The translations under genes and the position numbers were made by a program. From Allolobophora icterica (taxonomy: Eukaryota > Annelida > Clitellata > Crassiclitellata > Lumbricidae), in the NCBI GenBank assembly GCA_963556255.1, contig OY744606.1:79165641-79229640 (forward strand): DNA of 64,000 bases. The letters are read 5' to 3'. Of the stretch, positions 57,426-64,000 are shown in pieces. Each line of letters begins with the position of its first letter. Positions within the stretch are counted from its first letter, which is position 1. The notes below the pieces were generated by a model that saw only the letters and a program-made list of their open reading frames with translations, was not told the origin of the DNA and did not search any database.

Positions 57426-58232
57426 GTATAAACTATTCATTGGTTTCGACACCTTAGGGACCTGCCGGACAACAGAATTCCATCTGTGTGTCTCCGTTAG
57501 TAACATCTAAAGAGAGTGTGACGGGAAGAAAAAGCGAGAGCTCCCATTATCCCGATGGATCCATAGTTTAGCGACATCTTGTGGGAACAAAAAACCGTTG
57601 ACGCAGGGGAAATTATTTTGAACTGTTCTCATCGTTCGCATTGCATGATTAAGTACTCGTTTGAGAATGACGGCTTCACAATTGGACCTACCAGTTGCAG
57701 GCCTATCTCATGTTTATCTATCATTAGATTAATCCATTTTGAAGGTGTTTAAATAGAGCGCTCTAAGAAATGGTTTAAGGTTCGAATATTTATAAGGCAT
57801 CAGATGTTAACGTTTTCAAGGTGTCTAAAGAGAAAGCTCTAACTATGTAAATTAAAGCGCTCTAAATAAAGGACTACCGTGTCTGTCGTGAGTATACAAG
57901 CGAACACATTGGCGACAGTTTCCAGGCTGGAGCTAGGGGCCCCACATACGCTGTATAAGTTGGTAGCCAGGGTGCTCTTTTAGAATGTCTTCTCTCCTCG
58001 TGGCGCTTCTTTTTTTGCGACACAGCTCGATCCGAGTCAAGAGTCTGGCATGTATTACGAAGAAAATAATTTCTTGGTTTTACTTGCAGGACCATCGTCA
58101 CCCGTGGCTCCTCTGCCATGACCCGGGAAAGTCGGCTGCTCCGGTATCCAAGGCCTCATGCATGCACGACAATCCCCGGGTAGAGGACTAGGTGTTCCCA
58201 TTTCTTTAAGGAATGTTATCTTGATCTAATCA
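57426..58232. repeat. Reversed A, B modules and non-coding DNA
   Basis: AGCGACATCTTGTGGGAACA then CCGTTGACG at about 57569-57603 (reversed A), TTTTGAAGGTGTTTAAA (about 57738) and TTTTCAAGGTGTCTAAAG (about 57812). No gene is supported; short frames at 57874-58191 lack domains. Confidence 0.45.
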
Positions 58233-58240
58233 CTCAACCG

Positions 58241-58573
58241 CAGGGCTGTAGTGGTAAAATTTGAGGTGAGTATACGCTACCAGTGACCAGCGGCGTAAAA
58301 AAAATTTGAAGACCTTTTTTACGAATTCGTCTCAGAAAAATTTCAGACTTTTCACAAATTCCTTAAAATTTTCTGACTTTTTACGATTTCGTCTCTGAAA
58401 AAGTCCAAAACCTCTCTTTTTCCTCCAAATTTCATTACTCAGGTCTCTGCAGAGGTAAGTATACGCTGTATACCCGCGTATACCCTCGTCTAGAGCGCTG
58501 AGTATACACTCTCAAATTTCGCTAGAGGTCAGTATACGCTGTATACCCACGTATACCCTCGACTACAGCCCTG
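58241..58573. mobile_element. hAT-type MITE with perfect 8-bp duplication
   Basis: 333 bp, termini CAGGGCTGTAGTGG and CGACTACAGCCCTG, flanked by exact CTCAACCG (58233-58240 and 58574-58581). Internal GTATACGCTGTATACCC words are repeated. Non-coding. Confidence 0.95.
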
Positions 58574-58581
58574 CTCAACCG

Positions 58582-59640
58582 CCTTCCATTTCTATCAACA
58601 GAAGTGCTGTCCAACGCAACAGCTCCCATGTGTTCTGTTCTCTGCGGTCCTCCGGCAACTGAAACAACCCCTCTGACTTGACGCAGCACTCATGAATAAG
58701 CTGGTTCCCTGCAGTCACCTTTTGAAGTAACATTTATAAGTACTAAAATTTAGCACTCCGATAACGGTCACGATTTTATGATTTAACTGAGGTAAGGTAA
58801 AGTAAGACGTCGAAGCCTCTTTTTAGTCACTGGGAAATGCAAATATGGTTTTCGACACCCTTAAAACGATTTACAAATACGCTATATATAGTTTATCGTA
58901 TTAGCGCATATCGAGTTATTTAGAGCTAATATAATCAGCTAATATAATCAGTAATCAGACGAAAACTGTTTTTTCCTGGAAATTTCCGGAAACTTTAAAA
59001 GGTTGTCAAACAGATCCAGAGAGTAGGATCCTTTGAGTAGGGACTGTCTGCAAAGAGTAGGATCCAATAGATCCTTTGTCATCATCAGTGGCCGTCGGCG
59101 GATCTTTAGCATCAATTGAATAGGATGCCAAGGGTTTAGCGAAATATATAGCTTTAAGTGAAATTGTTCTAGAGGTGTTTAAGGATCTTTTGGAAATCGT
59201 CTATCAGAAATCACGCAAACAAATTTACAGACATACAGACACAGACACGCACACACGTGAACAGACCTTTATGTAACACACACGCACGCACTCACATATA
59301 GAGACTAGCACACTCACACACGCAAATGCACACATGTGTATGTGTGTGGGTGTGTGGGTGGTGTATGTGTGTTGGTGGATTGGTGGGTGGGTGTTCAGTG
59401 TGTGGGTGGGTGTGTCGTTCAACTGATCTAATATTCATAGGCACCCGTGGCCCTAAACGGTTTAATCCTGGAAATTTCCGTAAAATTTAACTGGTTGTCG
59501 AGCGGATCCAGAGAGTAAGATCCTTTGAGTAGGGACTGTCTGCAAAGAGTAGGATCCAATAATTACTGATTAAAAACCACACATGTGTATGCCTGTGTGT
59601 GGCGTATAGGTCCATGTGCATGTGTACTGTAAAGTTATTT
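58582..59640. repeat. Shared block, target repeat copies and CA/GT tract
   Basis: 58670-58930 matches the blocks at 39925 and 45000. The retrotransposon target repeat occurs at about 59000-59110 and 59493-59555. A GTGTGTGGGTG/CACACGCACGC tract lies at about 59235-59415. Confidence 0.65.
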
Positions 59641-60800
59641 TAAAATTGGAATAACTAGATTGAGAATCTCTTGTGCATTTGGAATGTTAATTTATAATTT
59701 TTTTGCTTTTAATATTTCATGTGTGGGAAAATTGTTGCGGAATGCTGTTCAATTTGCATGAAACTAGATTACAAATTTATGTACATTACAAATGTTCATC
59801 AAGAATCTTTTTGCATTTAATCATTTCATTCCTGTGTATGACAGATGCTGCAAAATATTGTTTAATTTGCCTCAAAGGCCATCTTATCGCAATACAAGAA
59901 TCATAGACATTATAAGTTGTATTATTTTATGCCGTTAAAAAATGAATTAGTTTACATTGTAGTCTCTATTAGAACCTTGTTTAATCCGATCCATTACACG
60001 ATCTGATCTTTACATTGTAAAGTACTGTTTTGACAACTTTAAAGATGCGTCTTCCGGACTCTATAAATTTCTTGTTTTTAATTGTACTGTACACACTTTC
60101 GAATTATCTTCAACGGTCTTTGATGTCATAATATTATGACGACGTTAATGTTTGAAAGAAAAGACCAGCCCTCTTTAGACACCTCTAGAACGATCACACC
60201 TTAAGTTATATATAAGGCGGGATAAGTGAACGTAATTAAATTGTGCATTGTTTTTTTTAAATATAACATAAGATGAAGAACTGATGTTTTCAATGTTTGC
60301 ATGAATTTATATAATATTGTTTAATTGTTTTGAATGAGAAAATGTTGAAAATTTAAAAATTTTAAGAAAATTCATGTCATAATAATATGTATTGTACATT
60401 TGATAATAAGGCTATTTTATAATTGAATAACTATATTACAAATCTCATGTACATTGTAAATTGTGCATCACACGTTCATTTAATTTATTTTATATTTTAA
60501 AGTTCTTGTGTATAACAATTAATGCAAAATGCTGTTTAATGTGAACTAAAGATTGTCTTTTAATAATACAAATATCATTGACATTATTAACTGTATATAA
60601 TAAATATATATAATTTATGATGTTAAAAAATGACTATTATGAACATCGTAGGGTGCTGTTTTGACACTTCTAAATGCTGTCTGTTGGACTCTGTAAATTC
60701 TGTTTTAAATGAATTGTTCATACTATTGAATTGTCAACGACCTGTGATGTCACATGATGACGTTGAACCACTGGATTAAAAAAAAGTTAATTAAATAATA
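59641..60800 (+). repeat. Diverged tandem duplication of about 690 bp
   Basis: Two consecutive A+T-rich copies share TTAAAAAATGA (59935 and 60622), GTACTGTTTTGACA / GTGCTGTTTTGACA (about 60025 and 60654), GGACTCTATAAATTTC / GGACTCTGTAAATTCTG, and an A-module end (CAACG then TGATGTCA). No gene. Confidence 0.6.
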
Positions 60801-61299
60801 CAAAAAAGTCAACGGCCATAGTAGTCAAAGGACGTCGTTAAACTCTGGAACAATCAATCAATTAATCGATAATGTTCGCGGCACTTCAACTTGATGGTGT
60901 TCATAAAATTCAATGGCGTCGTTTCGCGTGGCAACATTTGGAAAAAAATTTTAGTCTTAGAGAGATTTTTGGTAATCGTTTCGTTGTTCTGAATTTTTCC
61001 GGTTTTTGGTTTATATTATTTCACGTTCAAAGAGATTAAAATGGAATGAAAGGTCGGAAAAGACTTTTGAACACTTCGAACGAATCGTTGAATGTGGGAG
61101 ATCCTTCGTTTAATAAGACTCTCGTTGAAGAGGAAAAGACAGAAATACAAGTTTCATCAAACCATTATTATTATTCCAAAGTTCAACGTCGTCTTATGAC
61201 ATCAATGGCCGTTGATGACAATTCAGAAATACAATTCAAAGAAAATGAGAAACTTAAAATTTCAAATAAATGAAAACGAAGATTCAAATGAAACCCGGT
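60801..61299. repeat. A modules and unassigned DNA
   Basis: A-like GTCAACGGCCATAGTAGTCA at about 60808. The 75-codon frame at 61046 includes a reversed A module (GTTCAACGTCGTCTTATGAC) and is not considered a gene. Confidence 0.45.
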
Positions 61300-61640
61300 G
61301 TAAGATCGGATTGGACTGGATTACACTGTATTAGATTAGACTAGTTTCGATCATAATATATTTGATTATTATTTGATTATTATGTGTTGGATAGATTGTA
61401 CTGAAATAGACGAGATCATAATATATTGCATCCAATCGTATAAGAATTGATTGGATTTTATTATTCTGGATTTATTTATTCTGTATTACACTGGATTGGG
61501 ACAGATCATATTACATGAGATCTATCTAAATGAAATCAGATTAAATTTGATTTAATTGGATTAAATTCTAATAAACAATAATAGTCTAGCTTACGTTAAA
61601 ATAGACAAGACTATTATTATACTAGTTAGGTGTAGAACTT
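61300..61640 (+). repeat. GATTAGATT-type degenerate repeat, copy 2
   Basis: Same words as 38637-38960 (GGACTGGATTACACTG, TAGATTGTACTGAAATAGACG, AAATAGACAAGACTATT, GTGTAGAAC) in the same order. Confidence 0.7.
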
Positions 61641-61879
61641 CCCAATCAGTGCAAATTCTGTTAACAGTACAGTGGATAACGTAATGCTTTCTTTAGACAC
61701 CATAAAAACATTTTACAAATGCGTTACATATATATGGAAACTGCGCTTGTTATTCAGATCGTCCGATCCTACTAACTTGACAATAAATCAACTGAAGAAA
61801 ACTACTTCTGAAAGACAGAAAGAAAAATGAAGAATTACATCAGATGTATACAACACATTGAATATAATAGGATCACCTC

Positions 61880-62215
61880 CATGGGTTGGCGATGCCAACT
61901 GGGTTTCGCGCCATCATACTCGATAGACCTCATCCGGCCTGTGTCGGCTTCTCGGACTGCTTGAGTCCTCCGCTCGGTGCGGTGTGGGTGCTCTTCGTCC
62001 AGTTTGCCCGTACTGCTGTGATGCAGACCCGCGCCTTCTCGGTGGTCGGCCCGACCATATGGAATGGCCTTCCTCCTGTGCTGCGCCTACATCCTAGGTT
62101 TTCCTCTGGCACCTTCTATAACCGCCTGACAACTGTTTTTGGCCGTGCTGGAGTCGGGAGCGCCTCTGAGTAGTTCTCTTGAAGAGGCGCAATATAAATC
62201 TATGAATGAATGAAT
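61880..62215 (+). pseudogene. L2-like LINE 3' end with ATGA tail
   Basis: The plus strand encodes VQFARTAVMQTRAFSVVGPT then IWNGLPPVLR, followed by GGAGCGCCTCTGAGTAG and GAAGAGGCGCAATATAAATC, a 3' stem, and ATGAATGAATGAAT. It is the opposite-strand relative of 41205-41510. Confidence 0.78.
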
Positions 62216-62347
62216 ATTCAACATAATCGCAATCAGACAAAATACGACAACATAAAGACATTACCATCTGGACGACAAAGAAATCAAGAATGGAACATTC
62301 TCAAAGGAAAGAGAACTCTAAAATTCTATATAATATTTATTAAATAC

Positions 62348-62927
62348 CAGTGTTGGGTAAACTCACACAAGAAATGAGTTAAATCAAAACTCGACTCGTG
62401 CACCTCAAAATGAGTTTGAACTCAAATTCAACTCATCCTAAGTGAAATGAGTTAACTCAAACTCAGTTGTTAAATGAGTTAACTCGTAAACTCACACGAT
62501 TCATACTAGCACGTTCTAATCGAGCAAAAAATTTCCATCACGCCTACTTGTAACAGAAAAATATTTTCCACCAAGAATACACGGTACTTCAGCCATGTTG
62601 TTCTTAACTGTTCACAATACACAAAATATGCAGTGCTTAAACACTGTCCGCTAGCAGTGTTTACGACCCTCCCAGCTGTCACCACTCACCAGTATGGAAA
62701 GCCGACGATATAAAAAAGGCTTGTTTCAACATAATATGTGCCTAGTACCGAAGAGTGAGTTGAGTTTAAAATAATTGATAGTTACAACTCAAACTCACAG
62801 AAAATATGAGTTAACTCAAACTCATAACTCGCACTCTTTAAGGTGAGTTAACTCAAACTCATAACTCACAGCAAGTGAGTTAACTCGTGAGTTTAAACTC
62901 ATCTGAGTTAACTCATACCCAACACTG
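62348..62927. mobile_element. hAT-type MITE with perfect 8-bp duplication
   Basis: 580 bp, termini CAGTGTTGGGTA and TACCCAACACTG, flanked by exact TTAAATAC (62340-62347 and 62928-62935). Both subterminal regions are arrays of GAGTTAACTC and AACTCAAACTCA words; the middle about 200 bp is unique and G+C-richer. Non-coding. Confidence 0.95.
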
Positions 62928-62935
62928 TTAAATAC

Positions 62936-63757
62936 TACATACAAAATAGTATATGTTGAATGCTATATAATTATATATACTTGCAAATTGTCGTCAACAT
63001 CCTTTGGCGTCATATGACGACATCAAACCTTTTAAATGAAATAATTAACAGACAGTTCAAAATCTGAAAAAGAGGTCGATGTCTATGGCCCTGGTAGCCA
63101 ATAGATGTCGTTAAACAGAGGTATTATTGATTATTAATGTTTAGTCGTATTGACTCACCAATTAACAGACAACTTTACCTATCGAAGTCAACGGCCTCTG
63201 ATGCCATAAGATGCTATTAAACCGTCGATTCCAATCGTCGCTCTTAACTCCGTCACCTCATTATACATTGGTGGTGCCAGTCCCAAGTTTGTAGGAAGGA
63301 GGATGGCGACGCTATTCATCTTTGTTTTGGCACAGTGACGTTAAACAGCAACTAGCCAACCATCTATTTCCAGCGCAACCCCAGATCTCTTCATTTCAGT
63401 TCCAAATAAAAATAACACAGTGAGAACAGAACAGAAATCTGTTTCCTATCGACGTCAACCGCGTTTGATTCCAATCATTCCATAAGATTTCGTTAAACTC
63501 TTGGAGTCCAATTTAATCGCCAGTAAAGCTCCGCCGACGGCTACTGATGATGACACGTGGTCGATGCTACTTTCTGGATCCGCTTAACTACCAGTTAAAG
63601 TTAAAGCTTTTATAACGCCAAGTCGTTGGTCCGCAGCATGCCGGTGACATGGTTTAAAATAGCGATTACGCAGCTGTAGCCGATCCTATCGATCGGAATG
63701 CATACTGGTCTCTCAGATATTCGGAAACCCCGGTGAGTTGAGTTCAGGGTATACCCC
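62936..63757. repeat. A and C modules and reversed target repeat
   Basis: A modules at about 62995, 63078 and 63182 (GAAGTCAACGGCCTCTGATG then CCATAAGATGC), C at about 63270-63350, reversed A at about 63450, and the retrotransposon target repeat in reverse at about 63520-63600. No gene. Confidence 0.65.
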
Positions 63758-63905
63758 GTGACCGATCGAGTCGAACTGTTACGATCGACTTGGCTCGGCC
63801 GACGATCGACTCGATCGACTTTGTCGACTAGTCGATCTCTCGTCGACTCGATCGACTTGGCAAATAAACGATCGACTTGGTCGACTTTGTCGACTTGGAC
63901 TGTAT
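63758..63905. repeat. CGATCGACT/GTCGAC array
   Basis: About 150 bp made of repeated CGATCGACT and GTCGACT words in both orientations, highly self-complementary. It resembles the subterminal word arrays of the MITEs at 22719 and 62348; the window ends before an opposite end could be seen. Confidence 0.75.
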
Positions 63906-64000
63906 CTTTTGGCCATGGGCCCGGTAGCCATGGCGCCAAAGGTGCCAATGCTCGCACCAGTGCTCGAAATGGACCGGAACGCACCGGAACGCCGTTCCGG

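Noticed and set aside
61046..61273. 75-codon frame starting MKGRKRLLNTS
   Set aside because: Half of it is a reversed A module shared with about 45650, so it is repeat-derived.

Overview
This is repeat-dominated animal nuclear DNA. Introns are spliced GT-AG, there is no operon-like packing, microsatellites are very dense, and the transposable elements are metazoan families: mariner, hAT, CR1/L2-like and I/Nimb-like LINEs, tRNA-derived SINEs, and a Ty3/gypsy element with the Gmr1 gene order. Gmr1-like elements were first described in deuterostomes, so an invertebrate deuterostome or another marine invertebrate is plausible. The species cannot be fixed from the sequence alone.

Only one host gene is supported: a gene for a protein with U1/matrin-type (CX2CX12HX5H) zinc fingers, like the ZNF385/ZNF346 family. 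One exon lies at about 6414-6917 and the terminal coding exon at 11308-11655. The 4.4-kb intron holds a LINE end, microsatellites, two SINEs, a mutated second copy of part of the upstream exon, and a GC-rich repeat-poor block (about 9220-9990) that could be a regulatory element.

Layout. 1-5.8 kb: LINE debris, microsatellites and dispersed repeat modules. 6.4-11.9 kb: the zinc-finger gene, ending in an 18-bp minisatellite. 12-17.9 kb: SINEs, foldback elements, a CR1-like reverse-transcriptase fragment and a 651-codon I/Nimb-like LINE pol. 18-24.3 kb: an array of degenerate units carrying TGACGTAA, broken by LINE tails and by an apparently intact mariner (20637-21938). 22.7-31 kb: hAT-type MITEs with perfect 8-bp duplications and long CAGA and polypyrimidine tracts. 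31.5-35.1 kb: a decayed hAT element invaded by a TA-flanked element that contains three 352-bp tandem copies. 35.9-37.2 kb: a duplicated segment, one copy carrying a 593-bp MITE. 37.2-45.9 kb: repeat modules, SINEs and LINE ends. 45878-52354: a young LTR retrotransposon on the minus strand with identical LTRs. 52.4-64 kb: repeat modules, LINE fragments, three more SINE/MITE insertions and an exact 81-nt palindrome.

Most non-coding DNA is built from a few recurring modules: a GACGTCAA...CATAAGATGTCGTTAAAC module, a GACACCTTTAAAACGGTTT module (often in inverted pairs), a GGTGCCAGTCCCAAGC module and a GAACAGTTCTCACCG module. They occur dozens of times in both orientations and look like an old, high-copy, probably non-autonomous repeat family. 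The best candidates for under-described biology are this modular family, the TGACGTAA array, and the Gmr1-type element that inserted recently although it lacks its reverse-transcriptase core.
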